64,000 nucleotides of DNA from Marinimicrobium alkaliphilum (GCF_003259155.1 NZ_QGMQ01000010.1:55135-119134), one strand, 5' to 3'. Shown: positions 47,232-56,675, numbered from the stretch's first letter. Program-made: numbers and translations. Notes: generated by a model from the sequence alone, not told the origin.

Positions 47232-47972
47232 ATGGCAGCACGCAAGAAAAAAGCGGTCAATCAAATCGCCGAGTTGGAGCAACAGCTGGCCCAACTTAAA
47301 ACTCAATTGTCCAAGGCTCGCGCCGCCCAGGAAGCTGACGCTCAGAAGGCAGCGGACAAACTTAACAAAGAGGTCAGCAAGGCCAACACTGCGGTTAAAA
47401 GTGCACGCACCAAGCTGGCTGCAGCACGCAAAAAGAAAACCCCTGCTGCTGCCCGTCAGGCAAGTGCTGCCCAAACCAAGCTGAATGCAGCGCTCAAAGT
47501 TGCCGACAGCGCCAAGCAACAGCTGGCCGACGCCAAGCAGAAACTGGCTGACACCAAAGCTGCCAACAAGCTGGCTAGCGCTCACGAAAAAGCCGTAGCC
47601 AAAGCTGAAGCTGCCATGGCAAAAGTACAACAGGCAGCAGAGAAGAAAGCCGCCGCCAAGGCCAAAATCGCCGCCAAGAAAGCCGCTACACGTGCCAAAG
47701 CCGCCGAGAAAAAGGCTGCCGCCAAAGCCAAGGTCGCGGCCAAGAAAGCCGCTGTAAAAGCCAAGGCTGCCGCCAAGAAGGCCGCTGCCAAGCAAAAAGC
47801 GGCCGAAAAGAAAGCCGCCGCTAAGGCCAAAGCCGCCGCCAAGAAAGCCGGCACTAAAGCCAAAGCAAAGACCCGTAAAGTAAAGCGCAAGGTCACGAGC
47901 AAGAAGCCGGCCGCCAAAAAAACCGCCGCCAAGCGCCGTCCGCGTAAGGCCAAGGCCAAAGCAAGCAGCTAA
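47232..47972 (+). CDS. Histone H1-like, Lys/Ala-rich nucleoid protein (AlgP-like)
   Basis: The 246-residue basic protein has an N-terminal coiled coil (IAELEQQLAQLKTQLSKARAAQ) and a long Ala/Lys-rich tail from about residue 120 with KAAAKAK and KKAAAKQK type repeats, ending in an Arg/Lys block (TAAKRRPRKAKAKASS). The tail resembles eukaryotic histone H1 and Pseudomonas AlgP (AlgR3). Likely binds DNA non-specifically; the regulatory target is unknown. An aaggaac site lies before the ATG. The tail is low-complexity DNA, prone to length change. Confidence 0.88.
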   Translation: MAARKKKAVNQIAELEQQLAQLKTQLSKARAAQEADAQKAADKLNKEVSKANTAVKSARTKLAAARKKKTPAAARQASAAQTKLNAALKVADSAKQQLADAKQKLADTKAANKLASAHEKAVAKAEAAMAKVQQAAEKKAAAKAKIAAKKAATRAKAAEKKAAAKAKVAAKKAAVKAKAAAKKAAAKQKAAEKKAAAKAKAAAKKAGTKAKAKTRKVKRKVTSKKPAAKKTAAKRRPRKAKAKASS

Positions 47973-47989
47973 ACCGTACCTTTAGGTGA

Positions 47990-48026
47990 GCACAAAAAAG
48001 GGCGCCCTCGGGCGCCCTTTTTTGTG
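47990..48026. terminator. Strong bidirectional terminator
   Basis: GCACAAAAAAGGGCGCCC pairs with GGGCGCCCTTTTTTGTGC around a two-base centre. It lies between the convergent histone-like gene and the secreted coiled-coil gene and has A/T tracts on both sides. Confidence 0.95.
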
Positions 48027-48045
48027 CCTGTATGCCAGACCCACG

Positions 48046-48798
48046 CTAGTCCGCAGGCTGCACCGCCTCAACACGCGGACGGAGTCTCAACTCAGTATCT
48101 GCGGCGGTACTGCCCACACAGCTGGCCCGGTACTCGAGCAACTGACGGCGCGGATCGCGCGCATTAAAATCCACTTCAAAACGCATAACACCATCGCCGA
48201 CCATCTCGGGCTCAGGCATCGTTTCCGTTAGCCAGTGCACCTCTGCCAGGGTCTGGGCTCGCTCAATCAGTGCCGACCGACACGCACGCCACACCTGTAT
48301 TCGCCTCGCCAGCGCCGCCTCAAGATCCTCTTCATCCATCTGTCCAAGCGCATCCTGCAAAGCCTGCAGCTGCTCCCGCACCTTGGCGCGCTCCTGTTCA
48401 CGGGCCAGATCGCGGGCTCTTTCACGCTCGCGCTCAGCCGCCAGGTCGGCAAAACTGATCTGACCCTCGGGGCGACTTTCATCCAGCAGCTTGAGACTCA
48501 AACCGTCCACTAACCAGGAAAACAGGCGTCGATCATCGTCCCGACAGCTGAATCGAAAGATCGGGTGTTCGGGGGTGCTGCGATCGGTATGCACCTCACC
48601 GGCAATGAGTGTCACACAGGTCTCATCGGCTTTGACCAGGCGCGCGGCATCGACCATTGGGGGCAAGTAGCGGACATAGGTTTGCGGCACCGTGAGTTTG
48701 TCCAAATCGACACCCAACTGTGCCTGGGCGGATCCCAGCCCCACCAGAGCAATCAGCGGCAAGGCCCGCTTAAGCCGAGGTATCTTGAGCCAGCTCAT
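48046..48798 (-). CDS. Secreted coiled-coil protein of unknown function
   Basis: The 250-residue protein, started at ATG 48798, has a signal peptide (KRALPLIALVGLGSAQA, cut near residue 26). A charged helical stretch rich in Glu/Arg (AAERERERARDLAREQERAKVREQLQAL, about 125-155) predicts a coiled coil. Cysteines near 56, 84, 173 and 227 may form disulphides. I do not recognise a family. The start lies inside the 3' end of the PilZ gene (29-bp overlap), so the two are probably translated together. ATG 48807 is an alternative. Confidence 0.75.
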   Translation of the reverse strand: MSWLKIPRLKRALPLIALVGLGSAQAQLGVDLDKLTVPQTYVRYLPPMVDAARLVKADETCVTLIAGEVHTDRSTPEHPIFRFSCRDDDRRLFSWLVDGLSLKLLDESRPEGQISFADLAAERERERARDLAREQERAKVREQLQALQDALGQMDEEDLEAALARRIQVWRACRSALIERAQTLAEVHWLTETMPEPEMVGDGVMRFEVDFNARDPRRQLLEYRASCVGSTAADTELRLRPRVEAVQPAD

Positions 48799-49441
48799 GG
48801 TAAACATAGGCACACAATACCAACCGCTGTTCGTCGTCGGGCTCGGCAAACTCGACCCCATGAACCGCCGGTACTTGCTGTTGTTTTTCCTGGGTGCTGC
48901 GCTCAACCCGCGAGCGCAAAATGCCGTCCAGCTTCAAAGTGCGCTGCAAACCACAAAACTCGACCTGGGCCTGAAGCTGAACCTTGTCGCCGATATCGCC
49001 TGCAGGTTGCTCCAGTTCGAGGCGGCACCCTGACAAACTGATATCACCGATCCGGGCATCAAAGGTCTGATCTTCCAGTTGACTGCGATTGGTGACTTTG
49101 ACTGCCAGATCTACCCCGACCCGGGTCGAGTTGCGTACGCCCTTAAAAACCACCTCTTCGGGGTAGTCGACAAACACCAAGGGGTAAGGATCAGTAATCT
49201 GGGCCTGCACCACAGTGGTAAACACGCTCACGCCGTTGGCGGCCATGGTCCGGACAATGACCTTCTGGCCCGGACGGAAGCGCACACTGCGACCATCGAG
49301 GCGTGGCACGGCGACAATCAAGGCATGCTTTGCGACACTGCCCACCAGGCGTGAACCCAGACGCTCCGGGCGGCCATCGGGGGCATTCACCTGCATTTGC
49401 AGGGGATAACCCAGGTCGAGCTTCAAGTCTTCAAATTTCAT
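48770..49441 (-). CDS. PilZ domain, YcgR-like c-di-GMP binding protein
   Basis: A 223-residue cytoplasmic protein. The N-terminal half (about 10-105) is a YcgR-like beta domain (LGSRLVGSVAKHALIVAVPRLDG). The PilZ domain from about 110 has the c-di-GMP motifs R-N-S-T-R and D-I-S-L-S-G-C (D/NxSxxG). It probably links c-di-GMP level to flagellar, pilus or envelope behaviour. ATG 49441 or the directly preceding GTG may be the start. Overlaps the secreted coiled-coil gene downstream. Confidence 0.88.
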   Translation of the reverse strand: MKFEDLKLDLGYPLQMQVNAPDGRPERLGSRLVGSVAKHALIVAVPRLDGRSVRFRPGQKVIVRTMAANGVSVFTTVVQAQITDPYPLVFVDYPEEVVFKGVRNSTRVGVDLAVKVTNRSQLEDQTFDARIGDISLSGCRLELEQPAGDIGDKVQLQAQVEFCGLQRTLKLDGILRSRVERSTQEKQQQVPAVHGVEFAEPDDEQRLVLCAYVYHELAQDTSA

Positions 49442-49700
49442 CACGTAGGTTGCTCACACTCCATGGAACGCGCCGGGCTAGCCGCACTAGCGCTCAAACG
49501 TCAGTATGCCGCAAAAGGCTGCACTGCACAAAAACCTGACCCCGGCCACAAAGCCCGACCAATGTGCTTGAACTTGGCAACCAAAGTTCGTTAGAGTTAC
49601 CGATGGCAGATCGAATCGCCAGGGACCAAACAATAAGTGTTTCATTCCTTTTAGCTTGGCCACAGGATGAACACCTGACAAAAAGTTATAAGAGCCTATT

Positions 49701-50840
49701 ATGCGAAAATATTCCCTATTATCGGCAGGACTGACACTTCTTTTACTCTTTTCAATCCAGGCCGCCAGTGCCGCGCCGAGAATTAATGGGCTGGCCGTGC
49801 ACCAGGAACTGGGCAACGACCTGTTTATTGGCGCAGTATTCACGGAGGAGCCGACCGACAGTGCTTCGACACTGATCAGTAGCCAGGGTGAAAAGCGCAT
49901 GGAACTGAAAATCCTATCGGAGGGGGGAATTCCGCCCAGGCGCTTCAGCCGTCTTTGGATCGAGGGTATGGCGATCAACAACCCCAACGCGGTGCTCACG
50001 GAGCAGGCGGACAACATGGTGGAGTTCAGCAACCTGTTCCGCGGTCGCCTGCGCCAGAATGACCATGTCGTTTTTCACCTGCTGCCCGGCGAAGGGGTCA
50101 ACATCGAAACCAACGGCAACTTGCTGGGGACGATTGAGGACACGACTTTTTTTGCGCTTCTACTGCGCACCTGGGTCGGTGCTGTGCCGCTATCGTCGAG
50201 CTATCGCGACAGCATCCTCAGTGCTGGCAACGTCAACGCCGACCTGCGTTTTCGCTACGACCGCATCCAGCCCGATGAGGCTCGCATTGAGGCGGTAGCC
50301 CAGTGGCATGCACCCGAACCCGAACCTGAGCCTGAGCCGGCACCCACACCGACGCCAACACCCCAACCTACCGCCGCACCGACGGCCGCCCCCGCCGTAG
50401 CGACGCCGCCACCCGTGGCCCTGACGCGCCCGCAGCGCCAACCGGAACCTGAGCCAGAGCCCGAACCGGAACCAGAACCTGCCCCCGCCGTGGCCCAAGA
50501 GGATGACGAGGACGATGACGACCTGGAGGTATTGACAGCAGAGTCGCTGTTGGCCCAGCAGTTTTATCACTCCGACCTGCTGCGCGCGATCAACGGGCAA
50601 ATCAGTTATCCACGCCGGGCACTCCAGCGCGGCATAGAAGGGGGCGTTCGTATCGGTGTGGTGATCAACCGGGACGGCACGATTGCGGATATGAGCTGGC
50701 TTGAGGAGAGTAACCACGCCGTGCTCAACCGTGAAGCCTGGCGGGCCATTGAAAACGCTGCCCCCTTCGCGGCCATTCCTGATGCCATCCGTGACGATCG
50801 CTATGAGTTCACTGTGCCGATCAACTTCCGGCTGCCCTGA
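49701..50840 (+). CDS. Chalcone-isomerase-like domain fused to a TonB C-terminal domain
   Basis: A 379-residue exported protein. A signal peptide (residues 1-24, ending AASAA) is followed by a chalcone-isomerase-like periplasmic domain (about 27-185; RRFSRLWIEGMAINN, DHVVFHLLPGEGVNIETNGNLLG and WVGAVPLSSSYRDSILSAGN fit that family). Then come a Pro/Glu-rich linker (EPEPEPEPAP..., about 205-270), an acidic run EDDEDDDDLE, and a TonB-C fold (about 290-379; ISYPRRALQRGIEGGVRIGVVINRDGTI). A normal TonB has an N-terminal membrane anchor; here a cleavable-looking signal and an extra domain replace it. Whether it energises receptors or acts in another periplasmic role is unknown. Confidence 0.85.
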   Translation: MRKYSLLSAGLTLLLLFSIQAASAAPRINGLAVHQELGNDLFIGAVFTEEPTDSASTLISSQGEKRMELKILSEGGIPPRRFSRLWIEGMAINNPNAVLTEQADNMVEFSNLFRGRLRQNDHVVFHLLPGEGVNIETNGNLLGTIEDTTFFALLLRTWVGAVPLSSSYRDSILSAGNVNADLRFRYDRIQPDEARIEAVAQWHAPEPEPEPEPAPTPTPTPQPTAAPTAAPAVATPPPVALTRPQRQPEPEPEPEPEPEPAPAVAQEDDEDDDDLEVLTAESLLAQQFYHSDLLRAINGQISYPRRALQRGIEGGVRIGVVINRDGTIADMSWLEESNHAVLNREAWRAIENAAPFAAIPDAIRDDRYEFTVPINFRLP

Positions 50841-50846
50841 ACAGCC

Positions 50847-50872
50847 AGCGCGGGCACTTACGTGCCCGCGCT
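50847..50872. terminator. Hairpin between convergent TonB-fusion gene and 114-residue gene
   Basis: AGCGCGGGCAC-TTAC-GTGCCCGCGCT is a perfect 11-bp GC-rich stem, six bases after the fusion-gene stop. No T tract follows, so it is a likely but not classical terminator. Confidence 0.6.
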
Positions 50873-51216
50873 CAGGACTCCTCCCGCTGGCGCAACTCTT
50901 CAAGAATCACGGCCAGCTCCTCCAGCCCCTTCGCGGTGAATAAATAAGGCGTCTGTCCACCGCTGGCATATTCCCGTTCTTCAATCTCCAGGCAGCGATC
51001 GCGCACCTCATCGAGGTAGGGGTCGTGACGCAGTGGAATCGCCGAGAATAACCGCCAGTCATTGTCGCCGGCCCTACCTTCAAGCACGAGCTCCAGAAGC
51101 GAGATGACATTTTCGGTTTTGATCCGATAGTTGGGTTTCTTTGCCCATATCAACAAACCGGCGATCACCAAAAAGATCACCATGGTCAGCACAATAGTAA
51201 TCAGTAGTTGGGCCAT
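50872..51216 (-). CDS. Small membrane-anchored protein of unknown function
   Basis: A 114-residue protein with one N-terminal membrane helix (LLITIVLTMVIFLVIAGLLIWA) and a charged cytoplasmic part ending in a Glu-rich helix (GLEELAVILEELRQREES). I do not recognise the family. Its ATG overlaps the prfC stop by one base (TGATG), so it is translated with prfC. Confidence 0.75.
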   Translation of the reverse strand: MAQLLITIVLTMVIFLVIAGLLIWAKKPNYRIKTENVISLLELVLEGRAGDNDWRLFSAIPLRHDPYLDEVRDRCLEIEEREYASGGQTPYLFTAKGLEELAVILEELRQREES

Positions 51217-52793
51217 CAGTGCTCCCGAGTGGCCCGGAAAAGCACCTCGGGGTAGCGCTCTTCGGTCAGCGACAGATTCACCCGGGTGGGCGCCAGGTAG
51301 GTCAGGTGGCCACCGCCATCGATCGCCAGGTTATCCCGGCACTTGTGGCGAAAATCCTCCAGCTTCTTACCATCATCACAGTCTGCCCAGCGCGCGGTGG
51401 CGACGTTGACCGGCTCATAAATCGCTTCCACTTTGTACTCGTCCTTGAGTCGGTAGGCCACCACTTCAAACTGCAGCACCCCAACCGCCCCCACCACAAT
51501 GTCGTTGTTGTTGATGGGGAAAAACACCTGGGTGGAGCCCTCCTCCGAGAGCTGTTGCAACCCCTTCTGCAACTGCTTGGTTTTGAGCGGGTCCTTGAGG
51601 CGGATACGACGAAACAGCTCCGGCGCAAAATGCGGGATGCCGGTAAATTTGAGATCCTCGCCTTCGGTAAAGGTATCGCCGATCTGAATGGTGCCGTGAT
51701 TGTGCAAGCCAATAATATCCCCGGCGCGCGCCTCTTCAACGGTGCTGCGATCGCCCGCCATAAAGGTCACCGCATCGGCAATCTTGATGTCCTTACCCAG
51801 GCGCACGTGACGCATCTTCATACCCTGGCGGTAAGTGCCCGAACACACCCGCATAAAGGCAATACGGTCGCGGTGCCGGGGATCCATATTGGCCTGAATC
51901 TTAAAGACAAAACCGGAGAATTTTTCCTCCGCCGGCTCGACGGTGCGCGTGTGAGTCTCCCGGCTCAAGGGGGTCGGCGCCCACTGGACAAAGCCATCAA
52001 GCATTTCACGCACACCAAAGTTCCCCAATGCCGTGCCGAAAAATACCGGGGTCATCTGCCCGGCTAAATAGGCGTCCAAATCAAATTCCGGCGTGGCACC
52101 TCGCACCAGGTCGATTTCCTCACGAATCGACTCGGCGTCGCTGCCCAGCAGCTCAGTGGCCTCGGCACTGTTGAGCCCTTTGATCTGTACATCCTCGGGA
52201 ATGGTATGCCCCTGCCCCGATTTGAATACGTGAATCGTATCGGTATAAAGGTTATAAACTCCCTTAAACTCCCGACCCATACCCAGTGGCCAATTGATCG
52301 GGGCGGCGGCAATTTTGAGTACCTCTTCGACTTCGTCGAGCAGCTCTACTGGCTCGCGAATTTCCCGGTCCATCTTGTTGATGAACGTCAGAATCGGGGT
52401 GTCGCGCAGGCGGCACACATCCATCAGCTTGATGGTGCGATCCTCGACGCCCTTGGCGCCGTCGATCACCATCAACACCGAGTCAACCGCAGTGAGTGTG
52501 CGGTAGGTATCCTCGGAAAAGTCTTCGTGCCCGGGAGTGTCGAGCAGGTTGACGATCCGGTCTTTGTAGGGGAACTGCATCACCGACGAGGTGACCGAGA
52601 TACCCCGCTCCTGCTCCATGGTCATCCAGTCAGACTTGGCATGAGGGCCGCGCTTCCCTTTGACCGACCCGGCCAACTGAATGGCGTTACCGAACAACAG
52701 TAGCTTTTCGGTAATGGTGGTCTTACCCGCATCCGGGTGAGAAATAATGGCGAAAGTGCGGCGTTTGGCCAACGCGGGCGGTAAAGAGGTCAT
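51216..52793 (-). CDS. prfC: Peptide chain release factor 3
   Basis: The 525-residue translational GTPase removes RF1/RF2 from the ribosome after peptide release. G1 is [11 protein letters not shown]3 is [16 protein letters not shown] and G4 is NKMD. The C-terminal RF3 domain contains [16 protein letters not shown]. The start at ATG 52793 ([17 protein letters not shown]) matches E. coli RF3; an upstream ATG at 52832 would add 13 residues without a better ribosome site. Confidence 0.97.
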   Translation of the reverse strand: MTSLPPALAKRRTFAIISHPDAGKTTITEKLLLFGNAIQLAGSVKGKRGPHAKSDWMTMEQERGISVTSSVMQFPYKDRIVNLLDTPGHEDFSEDTYRTLTAVDSVLMVIDGAKGVEDRTIKLMDVCRLRDTPILTFINKMDREIREPVELLDEVEEVLKIAAAPINWPLGMGREFKGVYNLYTDTIHVFKSGQGHTIPEDVQIKGLNSAEATELLGSDAESIREEIDLVRGATPEFDLDAYLAGQMTPVFFGTALGNFGVREMLDGFVQWAPTPLSRETHTRTVEPAEEKFSGFVFKIQANMDPRHRDRIAFMRVCSGTYRQGMKMRHVRLGKDIKIADAVTFMAGDRSTVEEARAGDIIGLHNHGTIQIGDTFTEGEDLKFTGIPHFAPELFRRIRLKDPLKTKQLQKGLQQLSEEGSTQVFFPINNNDIVVGAVGVLQFEVVAYRLKDEYKVEAIYEPVNVATARWADCDDGKKLEDFRHKCRDNLAIDGGGHLTYLAPTRVNLSLTEERYPEVLFRATREH

Positions 52794-52882
52794 AAGCTCG
52801 GCAATATCAGGTCGGTGAATGCAAAATGGCATATTCGGAATGGGCGCCAGTATAACGCAGACGCCCCCGCATTTAACCCGCT

Positions 52883-54250
52883 TTACCCGACCGCAACCGG
52901 GATTTGTTCACGGGCCGCACGCAGGTGCCGATTGAGCCAGCTCCAGGCCCAGGCACCAACGACAAGGTTGGCCATGGCGGTGGCCAGAAACAGCCCGTGC
53001 AGCCCCCAGAGCCACTGCGCCATCCACGCCAGAGGCAAGAATACGATCAGTACTCGGGCACAGGAAAGCAACATGGCTGGCCAGGGACGGCCAAGGCCGT
53101 TGAACGCCGCGCACACGGACATCACCAAGCCGTAGGCCCCGTAGCTGAGCGGCACGGTGGCCAGATAAAGCGCCGCCACGGCGATGATTTCGGGGTCGCT
53201 GCTGAACAACCCGGCAACGATACCCCCCGCGAACCACAGCACCAACGCAAGCAACAAGCCAAAGCCCAGACTGAACACGCCGAGCACCCACAAGGCTTCA
53301 CGCAGTCGGTCGTCGCGCCCGGCACCGTAGTTCTGACCGAAGAAGGGACCGACAACGCCGGAGAGTGCGTAAAACACTATCAGGCACAGCGGCTCGATAC
53401 GCACCGCGATTCCCAGCCCCGCAACCGCATCGGTGCCGTAACCGGCAACCATCATCAGCACAACCCCGCTGGCCACCGGAACAATGACGTTGGCGGCCAC
53501 CGCCGGCAACCCCACATGCACGATGGCGGCCCACGAGCGACGCAGTTGCCACCAGGGAATCAGCGGGTTGACCAGTAAGTGCACCCGCCAGTGCAGAATC
53601 CCAAAGGCCACCAACATGATCATGACCCGGGTGATCAGGGTCGCCAGTGCGGCGCCCTGAAGGCCTAGCGCGGGCAACCCGAGCAAGCCAAAAATCAGGA
53701 GCGGATCGAGGACGGCGTTGAGTAGCGCCCCGGCGCTCATCAGGTAGCCCTGCACCCGACTCATGCCCATGGCCCGTAAAGCGGCCAGACTGACCATCGG
53801 CACCAACAGGCAGGGGGCGCTGATATACCAGATCGCCATATACTCATGAATCAGGGGAATCAGCTCCGGCGTTGCCCCCAGTGCCAGGAACAAGGGCTCA
53901 ATGGTCCACCAGCCGACGAAACAAATCAGCACTGACAACAACAAGACCAGAGTCGTCGCGTCGGTCGCCAGGCGTCGGGCTTTGACCTCATCGCCCTCGC
54001 CGATGGCGCGCGATACCGCCGAGGAGGTGCCCGCCCCCACTCCGATGCCCACGGCGGTGAGCACCATGATCACCGGAAATGTAAAACTCATCGCGGCCAG
54101 GGGTGCCGAGCCCAGTTTCGCGACAAAGAAGGTGTCCACCACGTTAAACGACATGGTCGCCAACAACCCCCACACCATCGGCAGAGCCAGGTCGCGCAGC
54201 TGGCGCGCCACCGGGCCTTCAGTCAATGTGGGTTGCAGGGGGGTTGCCAT
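52883..54250 (-). CDS. MATE family multidrug/Na+ antiporter
   Basis: The 455-residue protein has about 12 membrane helices in two repeats. The N-terminal motif [25 protein letters not shown] and [25 protein letters not shown] are characteristic of MATE exporters of the NorM/DinF type. The ATG at 54250 is used; a longer frame begins ten codons earlier. Substrate unknown. The RegB-like kinase gene starts 127 bp away in the opposite direction. Confidence 0.93.
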   Translation of the reverse strand: MATPLQPTLTEGPVARQLRDLALPMVWGLLATMSFNVVDTFFVAKLGSAPLAAMSFTFPVIMVLTAVGIGVGAGTSSAVSRAIGEGDEVKARRLATDATTLVLLLSVLICFVGWWTIEPLFLALGATPELIPLIHEYMAIWYISAPCLLVPMVSLAALRAMGMSRVQGYLMSAGALLNAVLDPLLIFGLLGLPALGLQGAALATLITRVMIMLVAFGILHWRVHLLVNPLIPWWQLRRSWAAIVHVGLPAVAANVIVPVASGVVLMMVAGYGTDAVAGLGIAVRIEPLCLIVFYALSGVVGPFFGQNYGAGRDDRLREALWVLGVFSLGFGLLLALVLWFAGGIVAGLFSSDPEIIAVAALYLATVPLSYGAYGLVMSVCAAFNGLGRPWPAMLLSCARVLIVFLPLAWMAQWLWGLHGLFLATAMANLVVGAWAWSWLNRHLRAAREQIPVAVG

Positions 54251-54365
54251 GAATAAGGGGAGCCTTTGGTGGGCGAACACAAAAGTCCGCCATTATACAT
54301 GAGCGTGTGCGGACCCCGGGTGAGCGTTGCGACAAGATGCCACAGGCACAGAGCCCCGGCTTGGG

Positions 54366-54371
54366 TATAAT
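54366..54371 (+). promoter_or_regulatory. -10 box directly before the regB-like start (possible leaderless transcript)
   Basis: A perfect TATAAT ends seven bases before the A of ATG 54378, so transcription would be expected to begin at or next to the start codon. No good -35 is visible at 17 bp. No ribosome binding site precedes the ATG, which agrees with a leaderless message. Confidence 0.45.
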
Positions 54372-54377
54372 GGCTCC

Positions 54378-55658
54378 ATGACCCCGACTCCTCCATTGAC
54401 GCTCGCCGGCCCGGCCCAGCACCTTTATCACCTGGTAGTCATACGCAGCCTGGTGCTGGTCGGACTATCCCTGGCGGCCCTGTCCAGCGCGTACTGGGTG
54501 CCCGACGAGCTGCCTTACGGCGCCATCCTCGGGTTATTGCTGGTGTTCGGCACCTTGAACGTGCTCAGCTTTGTACGCTTGAGCCAGCCCTTGCCGGTGT
54601 CCGAAGGGGAGTTCTTTATCCAGCTACTGCTGGATGTGGGCATGCTCAGCGCACTCTTCTACTTCAGTGGCGGCGCCACCAATCCGTTCATTTCCTATTT
54701 TCTGGTGCCCATCTGCATCTGTGCGGCCACCCTGAGCGGCATGCAGACGGGTATTCTCACCGGGCTGTCACTCTTGAGCTACACCCTGCTGATGCACTTT
54801 CATGTGCCCCTGCCGCTGCTGGCCCCGCATCAACAGCACGCCGGACAGGCGGTGGTCAATTTGCACACCCTTGGCATGTGGCTCAACTTTTTTATCAGCG
54901 CCCTGCTGGTGAGTTTTTTTGTGGTGCGCATGGCCCGGGATCTGCGTCGTCAGGAGCAGTGGCTCAACCAACGCAAAGAAGACGACCTGCGCAACGAACA
55001 GGTGCTGGCAGTAGCGACCCTGGCCGCCGGCACCGCCCATGAGCTGGGCACGCCCCTTTCCACCCTGAAAGTGCTTCTGGGCGAATTGCGCGCTAGCGCC
55101 GACCGGGAGGTCGACCCCGCCGACTTGGCGCTACTCGAGCAACAGGTGGACAGCTGCTCGAGCACGCTCCGCCGCCTGGTGGCTACCGCGGAGCGCACCG
55201 ACGACGGCCAGGAGCGGATCCAGTCGGTGGCGGACTTCTGCCGCGAACTGATCGATAATTGGCGCGTGATACGCCCAGACGTCGTGGCCGAGGTGATTGT
55301 CGCCGAAGGCTGCCCTACAGTCACTGGGCGATTTCATCCCACTGTGGCCCAGAGTCTGACCAACCTACTCGACAACGCCGCGGATGCCAGCCCGGAGGCG
55401 GTCAGGGTAAAGGTGCGCTGGGATCGGGACACGCTTTTCTGGACGATTCGCGATCGGGGCCCCGGCGTGCCGCTGGCGGTGGCCAATCAGCTCGGCAAAA
55501 CTTTTGTTACCACCAAGGGCGCAGGCCTGGGACTTGGCCTGTTGCTCACTCACGCGACCCTGAGCCGCTACGGCGGTCAAGTGCGCCTCTACAACCAGCC
55601 CGAGGGAGGCACGCTCACCGATGTGCGCTTGCCGTTACAACCCGCTGATCAAGGATAA
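54378..55658 (+). CDS. regB: Redox-sensing histidine kinase, RegB/PrrB type
   Basis: A 426-residue kinase with six N-terminal membrane helices. The RegB heptapeptide GGxxNPF (quinone-sensing) is present as GGATNPF at 98-104. The phospho-acceptor is H221 in AAGTAHELGTPLSTL. A cysteine at 260 lies in the helix where the RegB redox-active cysteine is found. The C-terminal ATP-binding domain has NLLDNAADAS, RGPGVP and GAGLGLGLLL. The start is set at ATG 54378; a longer frame from 54327 is possible. The regA-like regulator follows six bases later. Confidence 0.92.
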   Translation: MTPTPPLTLAGPAQHLYHLVVIRSLVLVGLSLAALSSAYWVPDELPYGAILGLLLVFGTLNVLSFVRLSQPLPVSEGEFFIQLLLDVGMLSALFYFSGGATNPFISYFLVPICICAATLSGMQTGILTGLSLLSYTLLMHFHVPLPLLAPHQQHAGQAVVNLHTLGMWLNFFISALLVSFFVVRMARDLRRQEQWLNQRKEDDLRNEQVLAVATLAAGTAHELGTPLSTLKVLLGELRASADREVDPADLALLEQQVDSCSSTLRRLVATAERTDDGQERIQSVADFCRELIDNWRVIRPDVVAEVIVAEGCPTVTGRFHPTVAQSLTNLLDNAADASPEAVRVKVRWDRDTLFWTIRDRGPGVPLAVANQLGKTFVTTKGAGLGLGLLLTHATLSRYGGQVRLYNQPEGGTLTDVRLPLQPADQG

Positions 55659-55664
55659 ACTGAC

Positions 55665-56192
55665 GTGACCCGCATTCTGTTGATTGATGATGATATTGCC
55701 CTGGCGAGCGTTCTCACCCGCGCGCTAGCCCGGCGTGGTTATGAGGTCGCCAGCGCCCACAACACTGACGATGCCCTGGGACAGGTCAACGCCGGGCGTT
55801 TTGATTGGGCACTGCTGGATTTGAAGCTGGGGGAGGAGTCGGGACTGGTGCTCTTGCGTCAGCTGAGAGCCTGTGCCCCCAATCTGAAAGTGGTGATTCT
55901 GACCGGCTATTCAAGCATTGCCACCGCCGTGGATGCCGTCAAGCTGGGCGCCCACAACTATCTCTGCAAGCCGGCGGATGTGAGCGCCATTCTGGATGCC
56001 TTTGAAGCACCTGAACGGAGGGAGCCGGCGGACATTCCCGAGCAACCGCCGTCGGTGGATCGCCTGGAGTGGGAGCATATCCAGCAGGTCCTAAAAACCC
56101 ACGATGGGAACGTATCTGCCACCGCCCGCAGCCTGGGAATGCACCGGCGCACCTTGCAGCGCAAATTGCAAAAACGCCCGGTGCAGCGCTGA
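55665..56192 (+). CDS. regA: Response regulator RegA/PrrA type
   Basis: A 175-residue regulator with a receiver domain (DDD at 8-10, phospho-acceptor D52 in LLDLKL, Lys near 104) and a short Fis-type helix-turn-helix at the C-terminus (NVSATARSLGMHRRTLQRKLQKR). This layout, without an AAA+ domain, is that of RegA/PrrA/ActR/RoxR, which control respiration and other redox-linked genes. GTG start with aaggat upstream. Forms an operon with the kinase gene. Confidence 0.93.
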   Translation: MTRILLIDDDIALASVLTRALARRGYEVASAHNTDDALGQVNAGRFDWALLDLKLGEESGLVLLRQLRACAPNLKVVILTGYSSIATAVDAVKLGAHNYLCKPADVSAILDAFEAPERREPADIPEQPPSVDRLEWEHIQQVLKTHDGNVSATARSLGMHRRTLQRKLQKRPVQR

Positions 56193-56195
56193 ATT

Positions 56196-56675
56196 TCAAC
56201 CTGCGAGTCGGCGCATCATCACCAAGGCATCTTCCCGGCCCTCATAGGCTGGGTAATAGTCCTTGCGCCGACCGACCTCGATGAAGCCGGAAGCACTGTA
56301 GAGAGTAATCGCTTTCTGGTTCGATACCCGCACCTCCAGAAAAAGCACTTCCGCCCTCGGGGCTACTTGGGTCACCACAAAGTTCAACAGGCTGCGGCCG
56401 ATGCCCTTGCCCTGCCAGCGCGGCGCAACCACCAGGTTGAGCAATTCGGATTCATCGGCACTCTGGGTGAACACAGTACAGCCCACAACGTCGTTGCCCA
56501 CCCTCGCCACCCAGCACTGCTGGCGCCCGCCCAGACAATCCTCGTAGCTGTCGACGCTCCAGGGGTGGGTATGGGCTTGCGCCTCAATGCTTTCAATACG
56601 GAACAGGTCCGCGCGGGTCAGGGGGCGTAACTTCAACCCGGTACCGTCAGACAGGGTCAGTGTGTAACTGGCCAT
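56196..56675 (-). CDS. rimI: Ribosomal protein S18 alanine N-acetyltransferase RimI
   Basis: The 159-residue GNAT enzyme has acetyl-CoA loop Q-G-K-G-I-G-R-S-L-L (RWQGKGIGRSLL, about 87-98) preceded by ELLNLVVAP, and LEVRVSNQKAITLYSASGFIEVGRRKDYYP typical of RimI. It acetylates the N-terminus of S18 and may act on other proteins. The ATG lies inside the 3' end of the HolD-like gene (19-bp overlap), as in the holD-rimI pair of E. coli. Confidence 0.93.
   Translation of the reverse strand: MASYTLTLSDGTGLKLRPLTRADLFRIESIEAQAHTHPWSVDSYEDCLGGRQQCWVARVGNDVVGCTVFTQSADESELLNLVVAPRWQGKGIGRSLLNFVVTQVAPRAEVLFLEVRVSNQKAITLYSASGFIEVGRRKDYYPAYEGREDALVMMRRLAG

Noticed and set aside
52794..52832. N-terminal extension of prfC
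   Set aside because: The 13 extra residues are absent from known RF3 proteins and no ribosome binding site supports the upstream ATG.
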